DNA from: Aliiroseovarius lamellibrachiae
Lineage (GTDB): Bacteria > Pseudomonadota > Alphaproteobacteria > Rhodobacterales > Rhodobacteraceae
DNA: 64,000 nucleotides
NCBI RefSeq assembly: GCF_018599245.1
Contig: NZ_JAHEVJ010000003.1
Location: forward strand, 124,001-188,000
Direction: 5' to 3'
The position numbers and the translations under genes were made by a program. Below the pieces are notes generated by a model. That model saw nothing but the letters and a program-made list of their open reading frames with translations, had not been told where the DNA came from and made no database searches. Below, piece by piece: positions 50,062-59,197 of this stretch. How positions within the stretch are numbered: the stretch's first letter is position 1; each line of letters opens with the position of its first letter.

Positions 50062-50376
50062 CTAAAGCGGTTTTATCGTGACAATGGACGCAGCCCCTTT
50101 GCCACTGTCGCGCGTGTAGCGCATCTGGTTTCCGCATTGTTCAATAATTTCGCAGTCAAGGCCCAGGTCTTCGTCGTTCAACGTGGCCGTGCGGCAGAAC
50201 ATGCCATCTTGCCAATACCAACTGCCCAACAACCGATCTGGCCCAGCCATGCCGGATATCTGGCCGTCGGCATGGATGGTAAACAGCAGCCCATCCCCCA
50301 CCAAAGGACGGTCAGCAAACGCCGCAATAAACGCCTCTTTGCTGGCGAGCCTGCGCCAGGCCGTGGTTTTTGTCAT
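50062..50376 (-). CDS. Conserved protein of unknown function, 104 residues
   Basis: Start ATG 50376 follows GGGGGAAAG; an in-frame extension to 50400 lies upstream of that site. The product is a soluble, beta-rich protein (LLFTIHADGQISGMAGPDRLLGSWYWQDGMFCRTATLNDEDLGLDCEIIEQCGNQMRYTRD), suggesting an antiparallel sheet, with three cysteines. No signal peptide and no assigned domain that I recognise. Neighbours are a TerB-like gene and pyrG, with no operon evidence. Confidence 0.72.
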   Translation of the reverse strand: MTKTTAWRRLASKEAFIAAFADRPLVGDGLLFTIHADGQISGMAGPDRLLGSWYWQDGMFCRTATLNDEDLGLDCEIIEQCGNQMRYTRDSGKGAASIVTIKPL

Positions 50377-50513
50377 CTGTTCTTTCCCCCAGTTGCACAT
50401 CCTTTTCGGGTGTGATGTCAGCCACCATACATGGTCTGCCTGCGGTTCCCAAATCCTGATCCCGGGCGTGTCTCTGGTTGGCGCCGATATGCGTGCCCGC
50501 TGTCGTTCGCAAT

Positions 50514-50540
50514 AAAAAAGGCGGGTTGCCCCGCCCTTTT
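50514..50540 (-). terminator. Terminator of pyrG
   Basis: AAAAGGCGGG and CCCGCCCTTTT pair around a short loop; the minus strand continues into TTTTTTATT. It lies 24 bp past the pyrG stop. Confidence 0.82.
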
Positions 50541-50564
50541 CGAAATCTCATTTATTGCGATGGG

Positions 50565-52208
50565 TTAGACCAGACGCTCGATCTCTTTTGCGGCCCGAAC
50601 AAAGTCGGCGAACAGAGGGGCTGGTTCAAACGGTTTGGACTTCAGCTCGGGATGGAACTGAACGCCAATGAACCACGGGTGATCTTCCCATTCCACGATT
50701 TCCGGCAGGCGTCCGTCAGGGGACATGCCCGAGAATTTCAGTCCCACGGCTTCCAGCTGATCACGGTATTTGGTGTCCACCTCGAAGCGATGACGGTGAC
50801 GTTCCTCCAGCGTGCTGTCGCCATAGATTCGCGCCACATTCGACCCTTCGCTCAGCGTCGCATCATAGGCGCCCAAGCGCATGGTGCCGCCTTTGTCATC
50901 ACCCAACTTGCGCTTGACGGTATAATTGCCCTGCACCCATTCTTTGAGGTGGTAAATCACTGGGGTAAAACGGGTTTCACCACTTTCATGGTCAAATTCT
51001 TCCGATCCCGCATCCTTGATGCCAGCCACATTTCGGGCGGCTTCGACAACGGCCATTTGCATGCCCAGACAGATACCCAGATAGGGGATCTTGTGTTCGC
51101 GGGCATATTGCGCCGCCTTGATCTTGCCTTCGGTGCCGCGTTCGCCAAAGCCGCCGGGGACGAGGATCGCATGGAACCCTTCAAGATACGGTGCGGGATC
51201 ACCCTTATCGAACAATTCGGCATCGACCCATTGCAATTTCACTTTGGTCCGGTTGGCCATACCGCCGTGGGTGAGGGCCTCTTTGATCGACTTATAAGCG
51301 TCTTCCAGCTGGGTGTATTTGCCCACAACTGCCACTTTCACTTCGCCTTCGGCATTGTGAATGCGGTCCTCGACGTCTTTCCAGCGGCGCAGGTCAGGTT
51401 TGGGGGCGGGCGCGATGCGGAACGCATCCAATACCGCCTGATCCAGACCAACCTTGTGATAGGCCATCGGGGCTTCATAGATAGACTTCAGGTCGTAGGC
51501 GGGGATCACCGAATCCTGCCGGACGTTACAGAAAAGCCCAATTTTGGCGCGCTCTTTGTCCGGGATTGGATGTTCGGACCGGCACACCAACACGTCTGGT
51601 GCGATGCCGATGGACCGCAATTCCTTGACCGAGTGTTGGGTCGGCTTGGTTTTCAACTCACCTGACGCGGCGAGATACGGCAGCAAGGTCAGATGCACAA
51701 AAATGCACTCGCCGCGGGGCCGATCCTGGCTGAATTGGCGAATGGCCTCAAAAAAGGGCAGCGCCTCGATATCGCCGACGGTGCCGCCAATTTCACAAAG
51801 CTGGAAATCCACTTCATCATCGCCAATGGCAATGAAGTCTTTGATTTCATTGGTGACATGCGGGATCACCTGAATGGTTTTACCCAGATAATCACCGCGA
51901 CGCTCTTTCTCAAGCACGTTGGTGTACACGCGACCAGACGAAATGGAATCGGTGTTGCGCGCGGCCACACCGGTGAAGCGTTCATAGTGTCCCAGGTCCA
52001 AATCGGTCTCGGCGCCATCGTCGGTGACAAACACCTCGCCGTGTTCAAACGGGCTCATCGTGCCTGGGTCGACGTTCAGGTAAGGATCAAGCTTGCGCAA
52101 ACGCACGGTGTAGCCGCGCGCCTGTAAAAGCGCGCCCAAAGCGGCTGAGGTCAAACCTTTGCCAAGCGAAGATACAACACCGCCAGTGATGAAAATATAA
52201 CGTGCCAT
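50565..52208 (-). CDS. pyrG: CTP synthase
   Basis: 547 residues, full length. The synthase domain starts [32 protein letters not shown] (P-loop-like GKG) with [40 protein letters not shown]. The glutaminase domain has Cys in [14 protein letters not shown] and the His-Glu pair in [10 protein letters not shown]. It converts UTP, ATP and glutamine to CTP. It is probably co-transcribed with secG, which lies about 200 bp upstream on the same strand, as is common in alphaproteobacteria. Confidence 0.98.
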   Translation of the reverse strand: MARYIFITGGVVSSLGKGLTSAALGALLQARGYTVRLRKLDPYLNVDPGTMSPFEHGEVFVTDDGAETDLDLGHYERFTGVAARNTDSISSGRVYTNVLEKERRGDYLGKTIQVIPHVTNEIKDFIAIGDDEVDFQLCEIGGTVGDIEALPFFEAIRQFSQDRPRGECIFVHLTLLPYLAASGELKTKPTQHSVKELRSIGIAPDVLVCRSEHPIPDKERAKIGLFCNVRQDSVIPAYDLKSIYEAPMAYHKVGLDQAVLDAFRIAPAPKPDLRRWKDVEDRIHNAEGEVKVAVVGKYTQLEDAYKSIKEALTHGGMANRTKVKLQWVDAELFDKGDPAPYLEGFHAILVPGGFGERGTEGKIKAAQYAREHKIPYLGICLGMQMAVVEAARNVAGIKDAGSEEFDHESGETRFTPVIYHLKEWVQGNYTVKRKLGDDKGGTMRLGAYDATLSEGSNVARIYGDSTLEERHRHRFEVDTKYRDQLEAVGLKFSGMSPDGRLPEIVEWEDHPWFIGVQFHPELKSKPFEPAPLFADFVRAAKEIERLV

Positions 52209-52404
52209 ATGGTTGGCTGCCCCCGTGAGATGAGATCAAAAGATCCGGTTCTTGCTTGCTGTGATTTCGGCAAAAGCCCGTCCCCAACGGGCCCGCACGT
52301 AACCACATTCCACGGGATTTAAGGCTTACATGATTCCAGCTGCCCGCGCAACCAAACCGCAAGAGGAAGGGCAATTTAATTGCCCATTCACCAGATGTAG
52401 GGGA

Positions 52405-52770
52405 TTATTCCGCGCGTGGCGGGGCCAGGCTGTCGTCGGTTGAAACTGGCGGCAACATGTCGGTGACGTCGGGCACCACTGGGGCCGCTGTCTCTTCGTT
52501 TGCGGCGGGCAACCCAAGGGCGTCCACAACCGAGCTGTCCGCAGCGTTTTTCGCGGCGATAACTGTCAAAGAGATCGACGTGATCAAAAAGGCGATGGCC
52601 AAGCCCCATGTCATTTTAGACAGGGCTGTGGCAGCACCGCGAGAGGACATAATGCCCCCACCGCCACCACCGCCAATGCCCAATCCGCCGCCCTCAGAAC
52701 GCTGAAGAAGCACAACACCGATCAGCGACAGCGCCAAAATCAGGTGAATTACGAGGACAACATTTTCCAT
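52405..52770 (-). CDS. secG: Protein translocase subunit SecG
   Basis: 121 residues. Two membrane spans (VVLVIHLILALSLIGVVLLQ and MTWGLAIAFLITSISLTVIAA) with the Gly-rich SEGGGLGIGGGGGGGIMSSRGAATALSKMTW loop define SecG. The C-terminal 45 residues form an acidic, Pro/Ala-rich tail longer than in E. coli. It is part of the SecYEG channel. It is divergent to purA across a 385-bp region with the 12-copy AAAACTAG array. Confidence 0.93.
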   Translation of the reverse strand: MENVVLVIHLILALSLIGVVLLQRSEGGGLGIGGGGGGGIMSSRGAATALSKMTWGLAIAFLITSISLTVIAAKNAADSSVVDALGLPAANEETAAPVVPDVTDMLPPVSTDDSLAPPRAE

Positions 52771-52940
52771 GCGGCAGGCCTATGGTTAGCTTGGTTTGAT
52801 CTAGCGGGTATGTAGGGGAAAGGTTGCCCCGGTGCAAGTCGCCTTTCGTGATGATCTGGGGGCAGGCGCAGGAAAGATTGGCTTTTCGCGGTATTCGCGG
52901 TGTTGGTTGTTGTGATTGTGATGTCCTTGGGGCTGGTTTC

Positions 52941-53045
52941 ACTAGAAAACTAGAAAACTAGAAAACTAGAAAACTAGAAAACTAGAAAACTAGAAAACTA
53001 GAAAACTAGAAAACTAGAAAACTAGAAAACTAGAAAACTAGTTTT
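52941..53045 (+). repeat. AAAACTAG tandem array, locus 2 (12 copies)
   Basis: A partial unit ACTAG (52941-52945), then twelve perfect AAAACTAG units (52946-53041), then TTTTCCCGTATT. The tail keeps ATCCCCT at the same distance as in locus 1. It sits between two divergent essential genes, secG and purA, about 115 bp before the purA start. Confidence 0.95.
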
Positions 53046-53110
53046 CCCGTATTCAGAAAAATCCCCTCATTTTGCACCTGCGGCGAATTAGGTGTTTCCC
53101 CGTGCGCCAA

Positions 53111-53128
53111 GGCCCGCTATGACGGGCC
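53111..53128 (+). other. Terminator-like hairpin in the purA leader
   Basis: GGCCCG-CTATGA-CGGGCC forms a 6-bp GC stem followed by GGGTTTTCTTT, 28 bases before the purA start. It resembles a weak terminator or attenuator. No alternative antiterminator pairing is obvious. Confidence 0.4.
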
Positions 53129-53155
53129 GGGTTTTCTTTGAGATAGGAACAGACC

Positions 53156-54469
53156 ATGGCAAATGTCGTCGTTGTAGGCGCCCAATGGGGTGACGAAGGA
53201 AAAGGTAAGATCGTTGATTGGCTCAGCGAACGTGCCGATGTGATCGCGCGCTTCCAAGGGGGGCACAATGCGGGCCACACTCTTGTGATCGACGGCGCGG
53301 TTTATAAATTGCATGCGCTGCCGTCAGGTGTGGTGCGCGGTGGCAAGCTGTCGGTGATCGGCAATGGGGTGGTTTTGGATCCTTGGAGCTTGCTCAGAGA
53401 AATCGAAACAATTACCGCCCAAGGCGTTGATATTTCGCCAGAAACCTTGATGATTGCGGAAAATGCACCGCTGATCCTTCCGTTCCACGGAGAGCTTGAT
53501 CGCGCCCGCGAAGAGGCCGCCAGCAAGGGCACGAAAATCGGCACAACCGGGCGCGGTATCGGCCCGTGTTATGAAGATAAAGTCGGTCGTCGCGCCATCC
53601 GCGTGGCGGATTTGGCGGATCCTGCAACGTTGGAAGCGCGTGTTGATCGCGCGCTGCAGCACCACGATCCTTTACGCAAAGGTCTGGGCATTGAGGCGAT
53701 TGACCGCGACGCACTGGTTGAATTGCTCTTGGAGGTGGCACCAAAGATTCTCCGTTTTGCCGCACCCGTCTGGAAAGTGATGAGCGAAAAACGCAAAGCG
53801 GGCAAACGGATCCTGTTTGAAGGGGCACAAGGCGCGCTTTTGGATATTGATTTCGGCACCTATCCCTTTGTGACCTCGTCAAACGTGATCGCTGGCCAAG
53901 CCGCCACAGGCGTGGGCGTTGGCCCAGGTGCGATCGATTATGTGTTGGGCATCGTCAAAGCCTATACAACCCGTGTCGGCGAAGGTCCGTTCCCGACCGA
54001 GCTTTTGAACGCGGACGGCACCCCAGATGTGGATGGCGAACGCCTTGGCACACGCGGCCATGAATTTGGCACCACCACCGGGCGGCAACGCCGTTGTGGT
54101 TGGTTTGACGCAGCGCTTGTGCGCCAGACCTGCGCCACCTCGGGTGTGACCGGCATTTCCCTGACCAAACTGGATGTTCTGGACGGGTTTGAGACGCTGA
54201 AAATCTGTGTGGGCTATGAATTGGACGGCAAAACGCTCGATTATTTGCCCACTGCGGCGGATCAACAGGCGCGTTGCAAACCGGTCTATGAAGAGATGCC
54301 CGGTTGGGCAGAAACGACCGAAGGCGCACGCAGCTGGAACGACCTTCCGGCCAACGCGATCAAATACGTGAAACGCGTCGAAGAGCTGATCGATTGCCCG
54401 GTTGCCCTGTTGTCGACCAGCCCCGAACGCGAAGACACCATCCTCGTGACGGACCCCTTTGCGGATTGA
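53156..54469 (+). CDS. purA: Adenylosuccinate synthetase
   Basis: 437 residues. GTP-binding N terminus [22 protein letters not shown] with the catalytic Asp, HNAGHT, then [18 protein letters not shown] and [23 protein letters not shown]. The C-terminal GTPase NKxD-like motif [10 protein letters not shown] is also present. It makes adenylosuccinate from IMP, aspartate and GTP, the first committed step to AMP. ATG 53156 follows GATAGGAACAGACC. A DUF2842 gene follows 79 bp later. Confidence 0.98.
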   Translation: MANVVVVGAQWGDEGKGKIVDWLSERADVIARFQGGHNAGHTLVIDGAVYKLHALPSGVVRGGKLSVIGNGVVLDPWSLLREIETITAQGVDISPETLMIAENAPLILPFHGELDRAREEAASKGTKIGTTGRGIGPCYEDKVGRRAIRVADLADPATLEARVDRALQHHDPLRKGLGIEAIDRDALVELLLEVAPKILRFAAPVWKVMSEKRKAGKRILFEGAQGALLDIDFGTYPFVTSSNVIAGQAATGVGVGPGAIDYVLGIVKAYTTRVGEGPFPTELLNADGTPDVDGERLGTRGHEFGTTTGRQRRCGWFDAALVRQTCATSGVTGISLTKLDVLDGFETLKICVGYELDGKTLDYLPTAADQQARCKPVYEEMPGWAETTEGARSWNDLPANAIKYVKRVEELIDCPVALLSTSPEREDTILVTDPFAD

Positions 54470-54548
54470 TCCTCAGCCTGTGACATGACGGGACGCGCCC
54501 CAAAAAATGGGGGGCGTCCAACTTGTTTCTAACCCGGAGTGCTGCCTG

Positions 54549-54827
54549 ATGGCCCTGTCCTATAAAGCCCGCAAGCGCCTGTCGCTGCTCATCTTGGTGG
54601 TGGGGTTGCCGGTCTATATCATCCTGGCGGTTTTCACGGTTTCGTTGTTTGACCGGCCACCGTTTTGGCTGGAGCTGTTGATCTATGTCTTTCTCGGGTT
54701 TCTTTGGATGATGCCTTTGAAGAAGGTCTTCACCGGTGTGGGGCAGGCGGATCCGGATGAGGATCCTGCCAATTACCCCCATGACCCAGCGGGAAAATAC
54801 GCGCTGAAAGATGATAAAAAACACTAG
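54549..54827 (+). CDS. DUF2842 small membrane protein
   Basis: 92 residues from ATG 54549, with CCCGGAG upstream. Two spans (LSLLILVVGLPVYIILAVFTVSLF and FWLELLIYVFLGFLWMMPLKKVF) and the PLKKVFTGVGQADPDED motif match the DUF2842 family, which is largely restricted to alphaproteobacteria. The C terminus is hydrophilic. It is probably transcribed with purA. Function unknown. Confidence 0.82.
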   Translation: MALSYKARKRLSLLILVVGLPVYIILAVFTVSLFDRPPFWLELLIYVFLGFLWMMPLKKVFTGVGQADPDEDPANYPHDPAGKYALKDDKKH

Positions 54828-54852
54828 ACGTAAAGAAAAACACGAGACGTAA

Positions 54853-54879
54853 AAAAGGCCCCCAACTTGGGGGCCTTTT
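54853..54879. terminator. Bidirectional terminator after DUF2842
   Basis: AAAAGGCCCCC (54853-54863) pairs with GGGGGCCTTTT (54869-54879) around a 5-base loop; it is flanked by A- and T-tracts and ends both the purA unit and the minus-strand acidic-protein gene. Confidence 0.88.
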
Positions 54880-54894
54880 CGTATTCAGAGCCGT

Positions 54895-57384
54895 TTAGGC
54901 CATCCGACGATCATCAGGACGATCGCCCGATGTATCATCCGGACGGAAACGGGTGGTATCGGTCAATTCAAACTGACCCCGCTTCAGACGCTTGATCCGA
55001 CCTTCGCGCAGGAGCTTGCCAAAGGCACGCAACCCTTCTTCGCGTGAAAATACGTCAAATCCCTGATATTTGCGCACGATGCTCATCACTTGCGGGCGGG
55101 TGAAGGTTTCATTGCCCTTGATCAAAACGGTGTGACAGGCCGCTGCTTCCAGCAATTCGCCCATCTCTTTGGCGCCCGTTTCTTCAACATAGCCCGCAAA
55201 AACCGGATCGCCAGGCGCCGCTTTGTCTTGAGATGTGTCATCCATTTCCTGAGCGATTTGTGCGCTGCGCACCACGCGGCGGGGTCGAACGGCCTCGGCG
55301 GTTTGTGTCGCTGGCTCTGCAATTTTCGATGCATCGTCAATGCGTTGCTCAGATACCAGAACCAACGGAGGCATGCGCCGCGCTTGGGTGTCGGGTTTGC
55401 CAGGACGGCGTGGGCGCACCACTCGGGCCAGGTCATTGCGATAAGGATCTACACTGTCCGTATCTTTGCCCTCGGCCAAATCGTTTTTCGTTTCCTCATC
55501 CGCACGGGTGGCCATAACGGCCGCCTTAAGATGTGCAATAGAGGTCCGACGGCGCGTGACTTCGGTGCTTTCCATCTGCGTGTTGGTTTCCGCAAGGATC
55601 CGGTCCAACGCAGCATCACTTTTGCCAACGCCGCTGTCATCAAAGGCGGTCAGGCGCGGCGCGTCTGTGGTGTCTTCGATTTTGGCAAGTTCGGACGCCA
55701 GCTCGTCGATTTCAGAAACCGCTTCGGATGTCTCATCCACTTGTGCGGTTTCAGCTTCGGGTGCTGCATCATCGGTCTCAATACGCGCCTGTTCTTCGGC
55801 CGCGGCAAGCTCGGCCATCAACTCTGCTTCGTCCTCAGGGGTCAGCATCGAGTTTTCATTGTCTTGCGACGCAGGTGCGGCTTGTGGCGCGGGTGCGGTC
55901 TCTGGCTGGGCACCTTTGATGTGGCGCACGCGGATCACGCGGGGTTTGCGCGGGGGCGTAGAGGCCTCTTCGGTCTCTGGTTCAGCGACGTTCTGAGGGG
56001 CTTCAGGTGCAGTTTTTTCAGCCTCATCCGTAAAGATGTTTTCTGCGTTTTCTACCGAAGTTTCAGAGGGTTGCTCGTCGCCCAATGTGCTGTTGACCAA
56101 AGAGGCCAATGCGCTGGTTTCCGCGTTCAGATCATCGGACGCAGTCTCAACCGAGGTGGGGGCATCTGCATGATCCACATCCTCAGCAGGCAGATCCTGG
56201 TCTACAGGTTCTGCAGGTGCATCGGTTGACTGCAAACGGGACAAAATACCCGAAATTGTGTCGGCACCTTCGCCATTTTCCAGATCTTCTACGTCGGCGT
56301 TTTCAGGGGTGTTTTCTGGGGTGTCTTCATCGGTCTCCGACGCCACTTGTACCAGATCTTCTGCACCTTGTTCCACCTCATCCGAGGTTGAGGTGGCAGC
56401 GTCCTTCGCGGTGTCATCCACCACTGGCGCTTCACTGTAAACAAACCGCGCATCTGTGCTTTTGCTGGGGGGAACCCCCAAAGTGGGCGCTTCAGGAGCG
56501 GCGTTTTCGGCGGCTTTGGTGGTGTCTTCTTGCGGGGCGTCCGCATGGGTGTCGCCGGCGTTCAGATCAGTCGCCGCATCGTCTTCAAACGCGTCAACGT
56601 CTTCTAACGTGTCAACGGCGCTGTGCTCCTTCGATGAAGCGTCCTCTTGTGATGCTTCAGTGGATGCCGTTTCGATTTCAAGAGCCGCGTCTTCAGGTGC
56701 GGCATCTGTGTCGATTGGTTCCAGATCATCACCGTCGTCAAAAAGCTCAGCCGCATTTTGATCTTCGGTATATTGGTCCGCAGCCACAAACGCCGCTTCG
56801 CCTTCGGCACGCTTTTCGTCAACCACAGCACGGATGCGCTGTAGCTTATCGGCGATGCTGTCGCGTTCTGGCGCATGAGGGGCGTCCGGCGTGTCCCCGG
56901 CAAGGGGCACAGCAGGGGACAGATCGTCACCGGCATCAGCGATACGGTCGACAATCTGCATGCCTTCGGCCACTGGGGCTTCTGCGGCGATATCCTGTGC
57001 CACAGCATCCTGAGAGAGTTCTTGGGCTGTCGGCATTTCTTCAGCATCTGGAAGGTCATGTTCCGAGGCGAGCAGATGGTCGGCAGCAACAAGGGTTGCG
57101 CCCACTGCGGTCTGCGTCGACGGCTCAGAATCAGCCTGGCGCAAAACAACGCCATCGTCTTCCACACGGGCTTCTACCCGTTTCTGTATCTCACGTTCTG
57201 CGATACGGTGCAGCATATCGGCATCCGGCGTGGGAGGTTCCGCACCAAAGTAGCGATCGTCTGCGGCCAAATCGCGGAAATATTCCGCAATTGACGTCAT
57301 CGTATTGAAAGGTTCGTCAAAACCCTCCAACGTGCACGAAAATGTGCCGTAAGATACAGTGAGAATTTTGCTATTACTCACCAT
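54895..57384 (-). CDS. Large acidic, probably intrinsically disordered protein, 829 residues
   Basis: A short structured N-terminal part (MVSNSKILTVSYGTFSCTLEGFDEPFNTMTSIAEYFRDLAADDRYF) leads to about 600 residues dominated by Glu, Asp, Ala, Thr, Ser and Pro, with low complexity and no membrane span. The C-terminal 170 residues are different: basic, then a conserved-looking folded region (GYVEETGAKEMGELLEAAACHTVLIKGNETFTRPQVMSIVRKYQGFDVFSREEGLRAFGKLLREGRIKRLKRGQFELTD). The architecture suggests a scaffold. I know similar long acidic proteins in Rhodobacteraceae, but none with proven function. ATG 57384 has only a distant GGGGGAG site. Confidence 0.75.
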   Translation of the reverse strand: MVSNSKILTVSYGTFSCTLEGFDEPFNTMTSIAEYFRDLAADDRYFGAEPPTPDADMLHRIAEREIQKRVEARVEDDGVVLRQADSEPSTQTAVGATLVAADHLLASEHDLPDAEEMPTAQELSQDAVAQDIAAEAPVAEGMQIVDRIADAGDDLSPAVPLAGDTPDAPHAPERDSIADKLQRIRAVVDEKRAEGEAAFVAADQYTEDQNAAELFDDGDDLEPIDTDAAPEDAALEIETASTEASQEDASSKEHSAVDTLEDVDAFEDDAATDLNAGDTHADAPQEDTTKAAENAAPEAPTLGVPPSKSTDARFVYSEAPVVDDTAKDAATSTSDEVEQGAEDLVQVASETDEDTPENTPENADVEDLENGEGADTISGILSRLQSTDAPAEPVDQDLPAEDVDHADAPTSVETASDDLNAETSALASLVNSTLGDEQPSETSVENAENIFTDEAEKTAPEAPQNVAEPETEEASTPPRKPRVIRVRHIKGAQPETAPAPQAAPASQDNENSMLTPEDEAELMAELAAAEEQARIETDDAAPEAETAQVDETSEAVSEIDELASELAKIEDTTDAPRLTAFDDSGVGKSDAALDRILAETNTQMESTEVTRRRTSIAHLKAAVMATRADEETKNDLAEGKDTDSVDPYRNDLARVVRPRRPGKPDTQARRMPPLVLVSEQRIDDASKIAEPATQTAEAVRPRRVVRSAQIAQEMDDTSQDKAAPGDPVFAGYVEETGAKEMGELLEAAACHTVLIKGNETFTRPQVMSIVRKYQGFDVFSREEGLRAFGKLLREGRIKRLKRGQFELTDTTRFRPDDTSGDRPDDRRMA

Positions 57385-57524
57385 AAATAACTCGCTTTCT
57401 CCCCCGATCCAGCAAGAGACTGTTTACCATGCCATAGATCGGGAAATTCAACAAAACCGGGAAAAACACGGTATTTTTTCGTGGCAGGAATATGTTTAGT
57501 TTCCATATGGGATACAATAACGGC

Positions 57525-58187
57525 ATGAAACCGCAGATTTTGCAAGAATTAGGCAACGCAACCCTCCTCGGTGGGGGGGTAGTTAACCATACGATTCTTT
57601 CTGAATGCTTGAGAATTGCCCCAAATTTGGTCGCCGCAGATGGGGCCGCGGACACGGCTTTGGCGCTTGGGCACACCCCTTTGGCCGTCATTGGCGATCT
57701 GGACAGCGTCAGTGACCGCGCGCGCAAAACCCTTGGACAGGACCGGATCATTGAAACCCCGGATCAGATGCGCACGGATTTTGACAAGGCGTTGGATGTC
57801 ATTTCCGCCCCCTTGGTGCTGGGCGTTGGGTTCATGGGCGGGCGGCTGGATCACGAGCTGGCCTGTTATAATGCGCTGGTGCGCATGCCCAATCGGACCT
57901 GTATCTTGGTGGGTGAAGAAGACCTTTGTTTCCACGTCCCCGCACGTTTTGACATCAGCCTGCCCAAAGCCACCCGGTTTTCGCTGTTTCCCATGGCAAG
58001 GTTGGTTGCCAATTGCCGTGGGGTGTTGTGGCCGGTTGAAGATTTGGACATGGCGCCTTGGGCGCAAATCGGTACCTCGAATGAGGCGACGGGCGGGCGG
58101 ATCGAGCTTTTCTGTGATCGCCCCGGCATGTTGGTGATCCTGCCGCGCGTGTATTTGCCCGAGGTGGTCTTGGCGCTGACAGCTTAA
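57525..58187 (+). CDS. Thiamine pyrophosphokinase
   Basis: 220 residues from ATG 57525 (MKPQILQELGNATLLGGG); in-frame ATGs at 57492 and 57507 are possible, but none has a clean ribosome-binding site. Signature motifs: VAADGAADTAL, GDLDSVSDRA binding Mg-ATP, DQMRTDFDKALD and GGRLDHELACYNAL. It transfers pyrophosphate from ATP to thiamine, forming TPP, the cofactor of transketolase and the indolepyruvate oxidoreductase in this window. It faces an EamA gene convergently with a 4-bp stop overlap (TTAA). Confidence 0.9.
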   Translation: MKPQILQELGNATLLGGGVVNHTILSECLRIAPNLVAADGAADTALALGHTPLAVIGDLDSVSDRARKTLGQDRIIETPDQMRTDFDKALDVISAPLVLGVGFMGGRLDHELACYNALVRMPNRTCILVGEEDLCFHVPARFDISLPKATRFSLFPMARLVANCRGVLWPVEDLDMAPWAQIGTSNEATGGRIELFCDRPGMLVILPRVYLPEVVLALTA

Positions 58188-59113
58188 GTCACCTGTTGCG
58201 CCTGATTTTTGCGTGCCTGATCCTTCCGCGCCTGCCGGTGTTCGCGCGCGATCACGTAAAGCCCGGCGGTCACCGTGATCGCAATCCCCACGCCTGCCAA
58301 CCCATTGGGCAACTCGCGAAAGAACAGCCAGCCCATCAAGGTGGCAAAGGGGATTTCCAGATATTGCATCGGGGCCAGTGTGGCGGATGGGGCAAACCGC
58401 AGGCTCCAGGTCATCAACAGTTTGGTCACCGTGCCGGTCATCCCAAAGACAACGACAAACCAGATGATATGCGGCGGAAAGGCGAGGGTCGAGGGACCTT
58501 CGAACACAAACCACAGCGGCACCAAAACCGCACAGCCAATCGCCCCATTGATGACCTGCGCGCCCATTGGATCAACGTCCTTGGCGACCCGTCGCGTGAC
58601 CAACGCATAGGCGGAAAAGGCGACGGCGACCCCCAGGGGCAAAAGGGCTGCGGTGCCGACCTTGGCGAAATTCGGTTGGATCACCAGTAAAACGCCCAGA
58701 AAGCCAACGGTTGCGGCGGCGATCCGGTGCGGGCCGACCTGTTCGTTCAAAAAGAACCACCCCATCAAAAGCATGAGAAACGGGGCCACAAAAGCAATGG
58801 CGACCGCGTCAGCAAGGGGCAGAAACCGCAAGGCTGTGAACATCAAGATCATCCCCAGCAAATGAAGCCCAGCCCGCAGACCCATCCATCCGAACAGGGC
58901 GGGGGGCAGGCGCAGCACCTCGCGCCGGTGCCAGATCAGCGGGGTGATGATCAGTAAGGGAAACACAAAACGGATGACGACAAGCGCCAGCAACGACACC
59001 GTCCCCCCCAACAGTTTCGCCATGGCGTCCGACAGGGGGACAACCATGCAAAAGCCCAGCATCAACAGGATGCCAAACAGGGGGCGGTCAAGGGGCGCGT
59101 TTGGGGTGGTCAT
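58184..59113 (-). CDS. EamA/DMT-family transporter, second in the window
   Basis: 309 residues, ten hydrophobic segments in two EamA repeats (about 10-145 and 160-295), ending in a very basic, Gln-rich tail (REHRQARKDQARKNQAQQ). It resembles S-adenosylmethionine-uptake/RhaT-type members in its PLADAVAIAFVAPFLM motif, but the substrate cannot be assigned. The stop overlaps the TPK stop. A 15-bp direct repeat (59143-59172) lies 30 bp upstream of the start. Confidence 0.86.
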   Translation of the reverse strand: MTTPNAPLDRPLFGILLMLGFCMVVPLSDAMAKLLGGTVSLLALVVIRFVFPLLIITPLIWHRREVLRLPPALFGWMGLRAGLHLLGMILMFTALRFLPLADAVAIAFVAPFLMLLMGWFFLNEQVGPHRIAAATVGFLGVLLVIQPNFAKVGTAALLPLGVAVAFSAYALVTRRVAKDVDPMGAQVINGAIGCAVLVPLWFVFEGPSTLAFPPHIIWFVVVFGMTGTVTKLLMTWSLRFAPSATLAPMQYLEIPFATLMGWLFFRELPNGLAGVGIAITVTAGLYVIAREHRQARKDQARKNQAQQVT

Positions 59114-59142
59114 TGGGCGACCCTAGTGCGCCCGTCCCCAGT

Positions 59143-59172
59143 GTCAATTAAGCGCGCGTCAATTAAGCGGGT
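59143..59172. repeat. Two tandem 15-bp units upstream of the EamA gene
   Basis: GTCAATTAAGCGCGC (59143-59157) and GTCAATTAAGCGGGT (59158-59172), followed by a third, degenerate GTCAAATACGC. The units lie between the EamA start and the end of sdaA. They could be a promoter-linked duplication. Confidence 0.65.
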
Positions 59173-59197
59173 GTCAAATACGCTTTGCCAACGGGCC

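Larger units (their letters stand above)
52771..53155. other. 385-bp divergent region between secG and purA
   Basis: It contains the AAAACTAG array (52941-53045), the secG promoter side and a purA leader with a GC hairpin (53111-53128). No open reading frame with a ribosome-binding site is present apart from the purA start. Confidence 0.65.

Noticed and set aside
50478-51665. 395-codon open frame antisense to pyrG
   Set aside because: Shadow frame; it starts inside the pyrG terminator and resembles no protein.
54488-54520. Hairpin between purA and DUF2842 as a terminator
   Set aside because: The stem has mismatches and no T-tract, and the two genes are probably co-transcribed.
56109-57308. 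399-codon open frame antisense to the acidic protein
   Set aside because: An expected artefact of GC-rich, acidic codons; the Arg/Pro/Gln-rich product is not credible.
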